Assembly: GCF_017873415.1 (NCBI RefSeq)
Contig: NZ_JAGGKD010000005.1
Span: 1 to 64,000 of the forward strand
DNA: 64,000 nucleotides
Direction: 5' to 3'
From: Methanolobus bombayensis
GTDB lineage: Archaea > Halobacteriota > Methanosarcinia > Methanosarcinales > Methanosarcinaceae
Part shown: one piece after another, positions 52,601 through 59,710 of the stretch
Layout: each line of letters starts with the position of its first letter
How positions within the stretch are numbered: the stretch's first letter is position 1
Made by a program: the position numbers and the translations under genes
Notes under the pieces: generated by a model
The model's input: only the letters and a program-made list of their open reading frames with translations
Databases searched by the model: none
What the model was told of the DNA's origin: nothing

Positions 52601-53037
52601 TACTGGATCATTCGGTTCAGGATCTTGCACTTCAGGCTGCAAGTAAGAACATAGAACTTGTGACAGATATTCCTTCTGATCTCCCACAACTTGCTGTTGA
52701 CCGTGATAAGATGATGGATGTTTTTGTGAACCTGATCGACAATGCAGTTAAGTTCACTCCCGAAGGTGGCAAAGTTACGGTTTCAGCACATGTCTCTGAA
52801 GGCTCAATGTATCTGGATGTAGAGGATACAGGAATTGGAATTCCTGAAGATAAAATACCAATGCTTTTCCAGCGTTTCTATCAGGTTGATTCATCTGTTA
52901 AGAGAAGATATGGTGGCACCGGACTTGGTCTTTACATCTGTAAGAAGATAGTTGAGGATCATAAAGGTGATATTTACGTCAGCAGTGAAGAAGGGAAAGG
53001 AACCTCAATTCATATTCGTCTTCCTCTGGAACGATGA
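49654..53037 (+). CDS. MEDS-PAS-GAF sensor histidine kinase
   Basis: This 1127-residue soluble kinase has a MEDS domain first (about residues 1-165; FSLLYDTTDQLVDVVASFFD and ATP-like RecA-fold features), a module typical of methanogen and methylotroph sensors. Two PAS domains (about 185-445) and two very similar PAS domains in tandem (about 452-570 and 576-692, both with KYRLIFENSP, then GIFHFN) follow. Then come a GAF domain (about 700-865), a coiled coil, the histidine box LSNVSHEFKTPLTSIQGYS (His about 911) and an ATPase domain with FVNLIDNAVKFTPEGG, DTGIGIPEDK and GGTGLGLYICKKIVEDH. TTG 49654 is the only reasonable start after the in-frame TAG at 49594; a TATA box GTTATATAAT lies about 50 bases upstream. 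No response regulator is adjacent. Confidence 0.88.
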   Translation: MTQGNSFSLLYDTTDQLVDVVASFFDAGLSNNECCLWGVAGQLDIDDVKDLLRDAGLDVDRYVENGQLIFSECNECYIAGEGSVSDMDLLKWQEIYNIAMAEGYNGLRIVDKFTIVDGDSWDSFVEYEKQAMGLIRTKKITGLFAFLLEARSRTEMIEIISMHDGTIIEKNSRWTLLQSSSSCKTISRSQYFRDEILENVWTGFWAVDENDKIVFFNKGMESISGLSKSDVCGKKLTNFIPQSIEGEDPGFADVFQAVKEDLQSRSYDVFPFVKPDGQFIYHSGFLLPLTDDEGNYSGMIGTIGKLVEQTINHETLRDKFKSIEKLEDIYRKSPVVAFLWSAEMGWPVAFVSENISQFGYTPEDLTSGKMNYGDIIHPDDQYYVRSGVEELEIQGKMFFSKEYRLMTKSGKVRWVTERSHLIRDKKGNPAYYQGIIIDITKRKKAEETALNSEKKYRLIFENSPLGIFHFNEKGIITHCNEKFLKIMELKSKEDIIGFDLGASIVDKNMKKAVDDALSRKQGFFEGEYHTVSTDITIYIKAYYSPNIAEDGSFLGGIGVFEDISEKKRAEDAVLEAEKKYRLIFENSPVGIFHFNAEGIVTHCNEKFLQIIGVKNKDYVIGFNMVTQIQDKDMKKAISDVLSRKTGHFEGKYHTVISGKELYLKADYSPNVADDGTLLGGIGIYGDVSIRKKAEEALRLDESRLEALLKISHVTDLSLRSVADFVQEEAVRLTQSKIGYLAFLNDSGAKLTIYSWSQSIMDKCKVKGRKLEYPIEEIGLWGEPIRQRKAVIVNDFDAPNPLKHGYPEGHIRLKRYMSIPIFDGKKIVGVAGVGNKEADYDKTDVRQLTLFMEGMWKLIQRQKSEDTLREYADELSKVNKELSKTNEELSQANEELKSLDRMKDDFLSNVSHEFKTPLTSIQGYSQLISDGTLGDVNEQQQKAVETVLRNSERLRRLVDSLLYLSRAQSGKLNYSFEMLDIGDILDHSVQDLALQAASKNIELVTDIPSDLPQLAVDRDKMMDVFVNLIDNAVKFTPEGGKVTVSAHVSEGSMYLDVEDTGIGIPEDKIPMLFQRFYQVDSSVKRRYGGTGLGLYICKKIVEDHKGDIYVSSEEGKGTSIHIRLPLER

Positions 53038-53191
53038 AATCGTCTGAAACACTTTTAAATCCTGCATCAGGAATGATTTTTCAAAAAGCTTTTTAGTTTA
53101 GTAACCTGATTTATGGATATATTTTCTTTCGGATCCATGATTAGTTGCAGACAGGAATAAGGGTATAAGGTATTTAATCCAAGGTGAAAAA

Positions 53192-54244
53192 ATGAAAGTC
53201 ATAATCATAGGCGGTTTTCTGGGAAGCGGTAAAACAACTACTTTAAGGAATCTTGGTAAACATCTCATTGATAAAGGCCATAAAATAGCTATTATTGTCA
53301 ATGAGGTAGGTGAGGTTGGAGTGGACGGTGCAACCATTTCGAGCAGCGGACTTGTAACAAAGGAACTTACAAGCGGTTGTATATGTTGTTCACTTAAGGT
53401 TAGCATGGAGTTAACTCTGGATACTATTATCGAGGACTATGGACCGGATGTTATTATTATAGAACCAACCGGAATTGCATTTCCTCTTCAGATCAAGGAG
53501 CATATTGAGCTTATGGACCTTGGTGACATTTCATTTGCTCCGGTTGTTACTATTGTGGATTCAAGCAGGTTTGTTGCTGAGTTCGATCAGATCCCTAAAT
53601 TTATCGAGAACCAGATCAAAGAGTCTGAAATTGTTTGTATCAATAAGATCGACCTTGTAGACAGGGAGACCATTGCCTCCTCAACTCAGAAAGCACTTGA
53701 AATAAATCCTGATGCTATTGTTGTGGAGTTCTCTGCAAAGAACGCCGATGAAAAGTTTGAGAGATTTATGGACCTGCTTACAGGTGAAAGTGAGATACAC
53801 CAGGAACGTGAGGATATGAATTCCATGGAAGTCTCAGGTGTTGGAACTTATGCGGGTGAGTATTCCATTACTTCCAATGGCAAGGATGTGGATAAGATAA
53901 CTAATATGCTGGTCCATACACTTGTGAGTATCAAGGACAAGGTAAAGGAGCTAAATCCTGATTTTGTTGGTCATGTCAAGATAAGTTTCAAATCTTCATC
54001 CGGTCTTGTGAAAGGTAGCCTGACATCTTCAGATGGCGAACCTGTTGTTGAGATACTTGATGAGAAGGGCGATGGAGAGGAACATCTCAAGTTCCTCAGC
54101 GCTGTTACAAAGGTTGATAAAGAGGATCTTGTTAGTATTGTGGATGAATGTATCCAGGATAATCTCAAAAAAGAAGCCGTAGAATTTGAAAAAGCTCATT
54201 CTCATGTCCGCGATGAGCCTAATTTCCTGAGTCTTGACCTGTAA
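53192..54244 (+). CDS. CobW/P47K-type G3E GTPase
   Basis: This 350-residue metal-chaperone GTPase has Walker A GGFLGSGKTT (7-16), the metal-binding SGCICCSL motif (C63, C65, C66), EPTG (91-94) and the guanine-specificity NKID (151-154). The C-terminal half (about 215-340) is an unassigned alpha/beta domain. G3E GTPases load metals or corrinoid-type cofactors into target enzymes; in methylotrophic methanogens such proteins may serve methyltransferases or hydrogenases, but the target here is unknown. The next gene, a DUF2148 iron-sulfur protein, is in the same direction after a terminator-like hairpin. The start has AAGGTG seven bases upstream. Confidence 0.88.
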   Translation: MKVIIIGGFLGSGKTTTLRNLGKHLIDKGHKIAIIVNEVGEVGVDGATISSSGLVTKELTSGCICCSLKVSMELTLDTIIEDYGPDVIIIEPTGIAFPLQIKEHIELMDLGDISFAPVVTIVDSSRFVAEFDQIPKFIENQIKESEIVCINKIDLVDRETIASSTQKALEINPDAIVVEFSAKNADEKFERFMDLLTGESEIHQEREDMNSMEVSGVGTYAGEYSITSNGKDVDKITNMLVHTLVSIKDKVKELNPDFVGHVKISFKSSSGLVKGSLTSSDGEPVVEILDEKGDGEEHLKFLSAVTKVDKEDLVSIVDECIQDNLKKEAVEFEKAHSHVRDEPNFLSLDL

Positions 54245-54277
54245 TTGTTGCACATTTTACATTTTGTATCTTTTCCA

Positions 54278-54313
54278 GGCAGGAATAGTTCTCCTGTCTT
54301 ACTTCTTTTTCTT
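54278..54313 (+). terminator. Hairpin after the CobW-type GTPase gene
   Basis: GGCAGGA (54278-54284) pairs with TCCTGTC (54292-54298), seven base pairs including one G-U, with a 7-base loop. A TTACTTCTTTTTC tract follows. Confidence 0.55.
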
Positions 54314-54358
54314 CATTTTATGTCAATATCTAAATATCATTGAAGCATTTTTTATTTT

Positions 54359-54907
54359 ATGAAACAGAATCCTGAAACCGAAGTACTTGAATCGCTTGCA
54401 AATACCATTCTTGTGGCTGCAAGAACAGCTCCTAAAGGCAAAGGTGTCGATGATATTGTGACATATTTGTTTAATGAAAAGGACAGAATGGAGCTTGCGG
54501 ATAAAATGGAGGAACTTAGTGATATTAAGGGTATGAAATTCCTGATACGTGATGCTAAGAATGTCAGGGATGCGGATTCTCTGGTTATAATTGGCCTGAA
54601 GTCTTCAGGTGTGAGTTCACTTAACTGTGGTGCATGTGGGTTTGAAACATGTGATGATATGGTAAAGCAGAAAAAAACTAAGGTTGAATTCACCGGTCCG
54701 CACTGCATGATCAAGTATATGGACCTCGGAATTGCTATTGGAGCAGCAGCAGCAAAGGCTAAGGATCTGTGTATTGACAACAGGGTTCTCTACTCTGCAG
54801 GTGCAGCAGCATGTTATTTTGATATGATAGATGCCGATGTTGCAATGGCAATGCCGCTGAGTGTCAAAGGCAAGAATATATTCTTTGACAGGCCATCCAC
54901 AAGGTGA
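54359..54907 (+). CDS. DUF2148 ferredoxin-like domain protein
   Basis: This 182-residue protein of the DUF2148 (COG4739) family has the typical layout: ESLANTILVAARTAPKGKGV at the N-terminus, then LVIIGLKSSGVSSLNCGACG, continuing into FETCDDM, and GPHCMIKYMDLGIAIGAAAA. The cysteines in NCGACG, FETC and GPHC should hold an iron-sulfur cluster. The function of the family is unknown; it occurs in many anaerobes. No membrane segment or signal is seen. The last codons run into a 27-base tandem repeat that contains the stop codon. Confidence 0.88.
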   Translation: MKQNPETEVLESLANTILVAARTAPKGKGVDDIVTYLFNEKDRMELADKMEELSDIKGMKFLIRDAKNVRDADSLVIIGLKSSGVSSLNCGACGFETCDDMVKQKKTKVEFTGPHCMIKYMDLGIAIGAAAAKAKDLCIDNRVLYSAGAAACYFDMIDADVAMAMPLSVKGKNIFFDRPSTR

Positions 54908-54963
54908 ATGGCCGTTTGGACAGGCACAAGGTGAATGGCCGTTTGGACAGGCACAAGATGAAT
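54901..54963 (+). repeat. 27-base tandem repeat across the DUF2148 stop codon
   Basis: Two identical 27-base units lie at 54901-54927 and 54928-54954, with a 9-base partial third copy (one mismatch) to 54963. Each begins AAGGTGAATGGCC. The stop codon of the DUF2148 gene (54905-54907) is inside the first unit. The unit is a multiple of three, but the stop makes extension of the protein impossible. It looks like a recent slippage or duplication. Confidence 0.8.
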
Positions 54964-54977
54964 AGTATTAATTGCTT

Positions 54978-55010
54978 GTTGGTGTTGAACACCAGCTTCT
55001 ACTTCTTTTC
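54978..55010 (+). terminator. Hairpin after the 27-base repeats
   Basis: GTTGGTG (54978-54984) pairs with CACCAGC (54990-54996) around a 5-base loop, seven base pairs with one G-U. TTCTACTTCTTTTC follows. It likely ends the DUF2148 transcript. Confidence 0.55.
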
Positions 55011-55100
55011 ATTATGGGGAATGTATGTGTTTTCAAACATTTATTCTCTATAATCTATATAGAGTAGGTTTATATCACTGTCTGGTGACAAAGCTACTAC

Positions 55101-55547
55101 ATGATGTCAGATGATAACAAAATCAAAGTCCTTTTTATTTGTGTCCGTAACAGTGGTCGAAGTCAGATCGCTGAAGCTTATCTGAAAAAGATTGGCAGCG
55201 AAAGATTTGAGGTTGAAAGTGCCGGTTACAAACCAGAGGCCATAAACCCGCTGGTGTTGAAAGTTATGGAAGAGGATGGTTTTGACCTGAGTGGGAACAA
55301 ACCTCAGTCAGCATGGGACCTTTTCAAAGAGGGCAAGCTATTCCAGTATATAATTACAGTATGTGACAGGGCACATGAAGAGGAATGTCCACTTTTCCCA
55401 AAGCCATTTGTTCAACTTCACTGGCCTTATCCTGATCCTGAAACATTTACCGGAACTGATTCAGAGAAACTGGAACAGACACGTGAACTCAGGGATGCGA
55501 TCAAAGAAAGGATCGAGAAATTTGTTGCAGACATTGATAATTCATAA
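55101..55547 (+). CDS. ArsC-like arsenate reductase / low-molecular-weight phosphatase
   Basis: This 148-residue protein has the low-molecular-weight tyrosine phosphatase P-loop, C14-x5-R20 (ICVRNSGRSQ), and the general-acid Asp region WPYPDPETF. A downstream cysteine pair, C-x7-C in TVCDRAHEEEC, resembles the redox pair of thioredoxin-coupled ArsC (C82/C89 in the staphylococcal enzyme). Arsenate reduction is therefore likely, though phosphatase action cannot be excluded. It is the first of two such genes; the second starts 61 bases later. No arsB/acr3 pump is adjacent. The first two codons are both ATG, and either could start it. A TATA-like region is at about 55059-55070. Confidence 0.85.
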   Translation: MMSDDNKIKVLFICVRNSGRSQIAEAYLKKIGSERFEVESAGYKPEAINPLVLKVMEEDGFDLSGNKPQSAWDLFKEGKLFQYIITVCDRAHEEECPLFPKPFVQLHWPYPDPETFTGTDSEKLEQTRELRDAIKERIEKFVADIDNS

Positions 55548-55608
55548 ATCCCGATCGTTTTCATATTAACCATTTTTTGATGTGTTTGAGGGTATGAAGG
55601 GTGAATTT

Positions 55609-56070
55609 ATGGAAAAGCAGGATAAAAAGAAGATTCTTTTTGTGTGCTACCACAATTCTGCAAGGTCACAGATGGCTGACGGACTAATGAGGTCTATTTA
55701 TGGAGATAGTTATGACGTTTACAGTGCAGGTGTGGAAGCCACTGATGTAGATCCACGTGCGATTCAGGTGATGCAGGAAATTGGTATTGACATTTCTGCT
55801 CAGCGTTCCAAGACATTAAGTGAGTACCAGGATATTGTTTTTGATGTTCTTGTAACAGTTTGTGATAAAGCAAAACAGGCATGCCCTGTTTGTAACACAC
55901 CGGAACTTACAGGTGTAAATGTAAGAAGCGACCAACCACTTGCCAGAAAACTAATGCATAGAAGTTTTAAGGACCCTTCAGGGGCCTCAGGTTCTGATAC
56001 AGAACAGCTTGAAGTTTTCAGGAAGCTCCGTGATGAGATAAAGGAATGGATCATTCAGACATTTAACTGA
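55609..56070 (+). CDS. Second ArsC-like arsenate reductase / phosphatase
   Basis: This 153-residue paralog of the preceding protein has P-loop C13-x5-R19 (VCYHNSARSQM) and a redox pair C-x6-C in TVCDKAKQAC followed by CPVC, giving an extra CxxC-like cysteine. The C-terminal general-acid region reads FKDPSGASG. The C-x6-C spacing matches thioredoxin-coupled ArsC more closely than the first copy does. ATG 55609 is chosen because GGGTGA lies four bases before it; ATG 55594 and GTG 55582 are less well placed. The paralogs differ enough that they may handle different substrates. Its stop is followed by a long AT-rich gap. Confidence 0.85.
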   Translation: MEKQDKKKILFVCYHNSARSQMADGLMRSIYGDSYDVYSAGVEATDVDPRAIQVMQEIGIDISAQRSKTLSEYQDIVFDVLVTVCDKAKQACPVCNTPELTGVNVRSDQPLARKLMHRSFKDPSGASGSDTEQLEVFRKLRDEIKEWIIQTFN

Positions 56071-56232
56071 ATCTTAGTTTCCTGTTGTTTTATCCATAGC
56101 TTTTTTAATTTAATTTTTAACTTGTCTTGTATCTGGTAGTATACTATTTGCTGCATGATTGTTCGCTATTAGTGTGTGAATCCCTACACTTGCATAATAT
56201 TTTCCAATCATAGAAAAAAGTATAATTAGAAT

Positions 56233-56275
56233 TATTACATATGTGTGTTATGTAATATTTCACTGTATATTACAT
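56233..56275 (+). promoter_or_regulatory. Overlapping inverted repeats upstream of a secreted-protein gene
   Basis: ATTACATA (56233-56240) pairs with TATGTAAT (56249-56256). The second half also belongs to ATGTAATAT (56250-56258), paired with ATATTACAT (56267-56275) across 8 bases. The two overlapping palindromes lie 60-100 bases before the start at 56334, in the region where the promoter should be. Confidence 0.5.
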
Positions 56276-56333
56276 GATTTGAATTGATTCAGATCGTGGG
56301 TTCAAAATACAAAATGAGGAATGGAGTGAGCGG

Positions 56334-56792
56334 ATGAAAAAAATAATAGTAATTTTGGTTCTGCTAATGGCAATGATGATGCCTGTTGCCAGCGCAGATA
56401 TTGTTGATGATCTTGAAAATGATGTTGATGAATACAATGCAAATGTGGCTGCGGTCCCATCTTATCTTGTAACTCTTCTTGGTGATGAGGATATTAAGCT
56501 TGTAATAGTCGATGATGACGGAGATGAGGTCTACATCAAAGCCATTACAGAAGATGCAGTTATCACAACATTTGAAGAAATAGATGCGGACGATGATTTT
56601 GACGCAAGCATGATTGTCGGTGCAAACGAATTTACCGTAAGGTCAGTTCTCAGAGCATCAGACCCATTGTCAGAGTTCATCGCAGCAAAGAACAACGGCG
56701 AGATAGTTGTGGAACCTGTGGGTGTCACAAGCACCGTGAAATATACCGTTGCCAGTGTGGTAATGGACGTAACATCACTGTTTGGATTTTGA
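56334..56792 (+). CDS. Small acidic secreted protein of unknown function
   Basis: This 152-residue protein has a clear signal peptide (MKKIIVILVLLMAMMMPVASA, cleavage after residue 21) and a mature part rich in Asp and Glu. The mature part alternates strands and helices (DIKLVIVDDDGDEVYIKAIT, then ITTFEEIDADDDFDASMIVG, then STVKYTVASVVMDVTSLFGF). Residues 60-125 could have an SCP2-like fold, but this is weak. There is no membrane anchor after the signal. GGAGTGA lies five bases before the ATG. A strong terminator hairpin follows, so the gene is transcribed alone. The role may be extracellular or cell-wall-associated; I do not recognise a family. Confidence 0.7.
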   Translation: MKKIIVILVLLMAMMMPVASADIVDDLENDVDEYNANVAAVPSYLVTLLGDEDIKLVIVDDDGDEVYIKAITEDAVITTFEEIDADDDFDASMIVGANEFTVRSVLRASDPLSEFIAAKNNGEIVVEPVGVTSTVKYTVASVVMDVTSLFGF

Positions 56793-56804
56793 GATTGAGT
56801 TGTG

Positions 56805-56845
56805 AGAATGGTTTGTTTAACCATTCTTTGTTTTCTGTTTTTTGG
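56805..56845 (+). terminator. Strong hairpin plus T-tract after the secreted-protein gene
   Basis: AGAATGGTT (56805-56813) and AACCATTCT (56819-56827) form a perfect 9-bp stem with a TGTTT loop. TTGTTTTCTGTTTTTT follows. Confidence 0.8.
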
Positions 56846-57027
56846 AGTATTTTCTAGAATCTGAATTTCTGATTTGTCAACATAATAGGAAAATAATTTC
56901 CACACCTTCTACCGATTCAATAAAATCCGAGATTGCATATAAACAAAAAAGAGATTTAATAGCGGTTGTTGGAAGTTTTTCCTTTATTGGGTGATTTCGG
57001 AATTATTTGTTTATATTTGAACTTTGA

Positions 57028-57660
57028 TTAAAAGGGTGAGAGTATTTTATCGATAATTTTTATAAACAATGGTTCAGATTGTTGAATAACAGATGCATTA
57101 TTGATTATTTCTTCATTCATTCCATGTAATAAATCGCTACATGAGGCATAGTAAACAGTGAGCAATAAATAAATCAAAACGAGAGATGTTGTCACCTTCA
57201 AAAAAGATGCCCAATTAATTTTGTCGCTTTCTGTTTTTATATATTTTTTTATATCCATATATATACTAGAGTTTTTAATTGGTTCAATAAGAGGTAAACC
57301 TTCTATCAAAAAAAAGAATAGGCTAAAAGAAAGAAATGTTGCAAAAATTGCTGCAATATTAGAATTCAAACTCATTAAACCTTTTATTGCAAAAAACGGT
57401 GTAAATGATAAACCAAAAAAAATTGAGAATAAAAATGAAAATATTAAATAAATTAATGGTATTTTCTGCACAAAAGACAAATGCAAAAAAATAGCAAATA
57501 CAAAAAATCCCATGACAAAGTATGTATAAACTGTAGATTTGTTGAGTGTTTCGTTTGTGGATGCTGCAAAGATTATTCCTACAGTGAGTATTAGAACATT
57601 TATTACTTGATTTTTGTATGTAAAAGTACTACAATCATCAGTATTTTCTTCATGAGTCAT
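57028..57660 (-). CDS. AT-rich hypothetical membrane protein
   Basis: This 210-residue protein has about five membrane segments (QVINVLILTVGIIFAA; TYFVMGFFVFAIFLHLSF; IPLIYLIFSFLFSIFFGLSF; IAAIFATFLSFSLFFFLIE; FLKVTTSLVLIYLLLTVYYA). Between the fourth and fifth is a charged cytosolic loop (EPIKNSSIYMDIKKYIKTES), and the tail is charged. The DNA is clearly more AT-rich than its neighbours and poor in the codons they prefer, which suggests recent acquisition. No transporter or enzyme motif is visible. It is isolated, with both neighbours on the forward strand. I cannot assign a function. Confidence 0.65.
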   Translation of the reverse strand: MTHEENTDDCSTFTYKNQVINVLILTVGIIFAASTNETLNKSTVYTYFVMGFFVFAIFLHLSFVQKIPLIYLIFSFLFSIFFGLSFTPFFAIKGLMSLNSNIAAIFATFLSFSLFFFLIEGLPLIEPIKNSSIYMDIKKYIKTESDKINWASFLKVTTSLVLIYLLLTVYYASCSDLLHGMNEEIINNASVIQQSEPLFIKIIDKILSPF

Positions 57661-57883
57661 ATACTATTAATACATATGTAAAAACCTTAAATCTTCCTAT
57701 AAATGACTTCCTTTATAATGGGAAATCTGAAAACACATATCCATTTTAATCTCAATAAAGCGCAACCATTATACCCCAACAACCACTTTTTCACCTTATA
57801 TTCAAAAAAGCATGGACTATGTGGAACTCTGCACTCACTTGAGGTGCAAATCCTGAAATATCATAGTAAAGTAAGGTATAATC

Positions 57884-58351
57884 ATGGACGTAAAAGATGT
57901 AATGAACACTGAAGTTGTTACCTGCTCCCCGGACACTCCTATCAGGCAGGTAGCACAACTCCTGAAGCAGGAAAAGGTCAGTGGTCTTCCGGTAGTGGAT
58001 GACGGTAAGGTAGTTGGCATAGTTTCAGAGGGAGATATCCTCGCACTGCTTGAGGTTCCTGAACATGGCGGTCTATGGCTTCCAAGTCCTTTTGAGGTCA
58101 TCGAAGTACCAATCCGCGAGTTACTCAACTGGGAAGAGACCAAGGATATGCTTGAGGACTTTGGTTCAAAACCCATCAGAGAAATAATGACCAAAGGTGT
58201 TTACGCAATAGGTCCGGATTCCTCGATCGAGGATGCTTCCACGATCCTTAGCAAACACAAAATAAACCGCCTTCCTGTGGTAAACGAGGACGGCACACTT
58301 GTGGGTATTGTAACACGTGGTGACATCATCGCCGGACTTGGACAATTATAA
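57884..58351 (+). CDS. CBS-domain pair protein
   Basis: This 155-residue cytosolic protein consists of two CBS domains. The first is at residues 1-65 (MNTEVVTCSPDTPIRQVAQL, VSGLPVVDDGKVVGIVSEGD) and the second at about 95-155 (PIREIMTKGVYAIGPDSSIE, INRLPVVNEDGTLVGIVTRGD). A helical linker separates them (PFEVIEVPIRELLNWEET). CBS pairs bind AMP, ATP or S-adenosyl ligands and report energy or metabolite state; the partner is unknown. AAGGT lies six bases before the ATG, and a TATA-like CTTATATTC is near 57796. It precedes argJ by 100 bases in the same direction. Confidence 0.9.
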   Translation: MDVKDVMNTEVVTCSPDTPIRQVAQLLKQEKVSGLPVVDDGKVVGIVSEGDILALLEVPEHGGLWLPSPFEVIEVPIRELLNWEETKDMLEDFGSKPIREIMTKGVYAIGPDSSIEDASTILSKHKINRLPVVNEDGTLVGIVTRGDIIAGLGQL

Positions 58352-58451
58352 GTTCGCCCAAATCCAAAAATGAAATCTGAAACCAATCTTAAAATTAAAC
58401 TCTGACAATTACAAAGTCAAAATCATATTCAAATCAAGTAGAAGGCATATC

Positions 58452-59636
58452 ATGAAATTCATTGAAGGCGGTATCTGTGCTGTAAAAGGTGTGCGTGCCG
58501 GTGGAATCAAACATGGAAAGATGGGACTTGCAATCATCCGGGCAGAAGGCAACGCTGCCGGAGTCTACACCAGGAATAAGGTCATAGCAGCTCCTCTGGT
58601 AGTAACAAGAGAGCATATCTCAAAGACCGGAAGACTCTCAGGTGTAATCGTGAACAGCGGCAATGCCAATGCTTTCACAGGTGTGCAGGGTCTTGCTGAT
58701 GCAAGGATCATGGCATCTGCCCTCGGATCAAAACTCGATGTCAGCGAAGAGCTTATCGGTGTGGCTTCCACAGGTGTTGTAGGCCACAAACTTGACACCG
58801 GCTGGATTACTGCCCATCTCGCTGAAGTTCTGGAATCACTTGGTGAAGACGCCGATGCAAGTATGAGTGCAGCACGCTCCATCATGACAACCGACACAGT
58901 CTCGAAGGAAATTGCAATCGAAATGGACTGTGGCATCCGCATAGCCGGCATTGCCAAGGGTTCAGGTATGATCGAGCCGAACATGGGTACAATGCTCGCT
59001 TTCGTTTACACCGATGCGGAAGTTCACCCTGATGTCTTACAGTCATGCCTGAAAGTTGCCGTTGACAAGAGTTTCAACATGATAGTAGTGGATGGTGACA
59101 CAAGCACCAACGACATGGTTCTTGTAACAGCCACAGGTCAATCCGGTATCACTCCTGAGATAGACGACCTTCAGGCAGGTCTTGATCTAGTTCTCACTGA
59201 ACTTGCAAAGATGATCGCTGTTGACGGAGAAGGTGCAACAAAAATCATTGAATCCAAGGTAACAGGTGCAGCAACAGAAGAGGATGCCCGTCTTGTAACC
59301 AAAGCAATTGTGCGCTCCCCACTTGTAAAATCCGCAATATTTGGTCAGGATCCTAACTGGGGACGTATCGTAGTAGCAGCAGGATATTCCGGTGCAGATA
59401 TCATCCCTGAAAAGATCTCTCTTTCATTCTCAGCAGGAACTGATGTTGTGGAGCTTGTAAAGGATGGCGAGGTCGTCAAAAATGATGAGGAATCCCTTTC
59501 CAGATTAAAAAATATCATGGCAGAGGATGAGATCTACATCATCACCGATCTTGGTATGGGTGATAAGAGTGCAACAGCATGGGGCTGTGACCTGACGTAT
59601 GATTATGTCAGGATCAATGCTGAGTACACAACCTGA
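58452..59636 (+). CDS. argJ: ArgJ, glutamate N-acetyltransferase / ornithine acetyltransferase
   Basis: This 394-residue enzyme cycles the acetyl group between N-acetylornithine and glutamate in arginine synthesis. It is an Ntn-type protein that cleaves itself before a threonine: the site is the Thr in IEPNMGTMLAFVYTDAEV, about residue 180, giving alpha and beta chains. Other blocks are AVKGVRAGGIKHGKMGLAII, VIVNSGNANAFTG and GQDPNWGRIVVAAGYSG. The first half of the gene is richer in G and C than its neighbours. It precedes argC by 74 bases, with no other arg genes seen. Start ATG 58452 is preceded by AAGGCATATC (weak site). Confidence 0.95.
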   Translation: MKFIEGGICAVKGVRAGGIKHGKMGLAIIRAEGNAAGVYTRNKVIAAPLVVTREHISKTGRLSGVIVNSGNANAFTGVQGLADARIMASALGSKLDVSEELIGVASTGVVGHKLDTGWITAHLAEVLESLGEDADASMSAARSIMTTDTVSKEIAIEMDCGIRIAGIAKGSGMIEPNMGTMLAFVYTDAEVHPDVLQSCLKVAVDKSFNMIVVDGDTSTNDMVLVTATGQSGITPEIDDLQAGLDLVLTELAKMIAVDGEGATKIIESKVTGAATEEDARLVTKAIVRSPLVKSAIFGQDPNWGRIVVAAGYSGADIIPEKISLSFSAGTDVVELVKDGEVVKNDEESLSRLKNIMAEDEIYIITDLGMGDKSATAWGCDLTYDYVRINAEYTT

Positions 59637-59710
59637 TAATTCGACCTGATTACCAATCCAAATATTAATTCCATTAATTCAACTGATAATTATTGATTTC
59701 GAGGAAAATA

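Noticed and set aside
54901-54963. CRISPR array
   Set aside because: The 27-base units are directly adjacent with no spacers, so this is a tandem duplication.
57703-57912. 69-residue frame before the CBS gene
   Set aside because: It runs through the CBS promoter and ribosome site into the gene itself, and has no family-like features.
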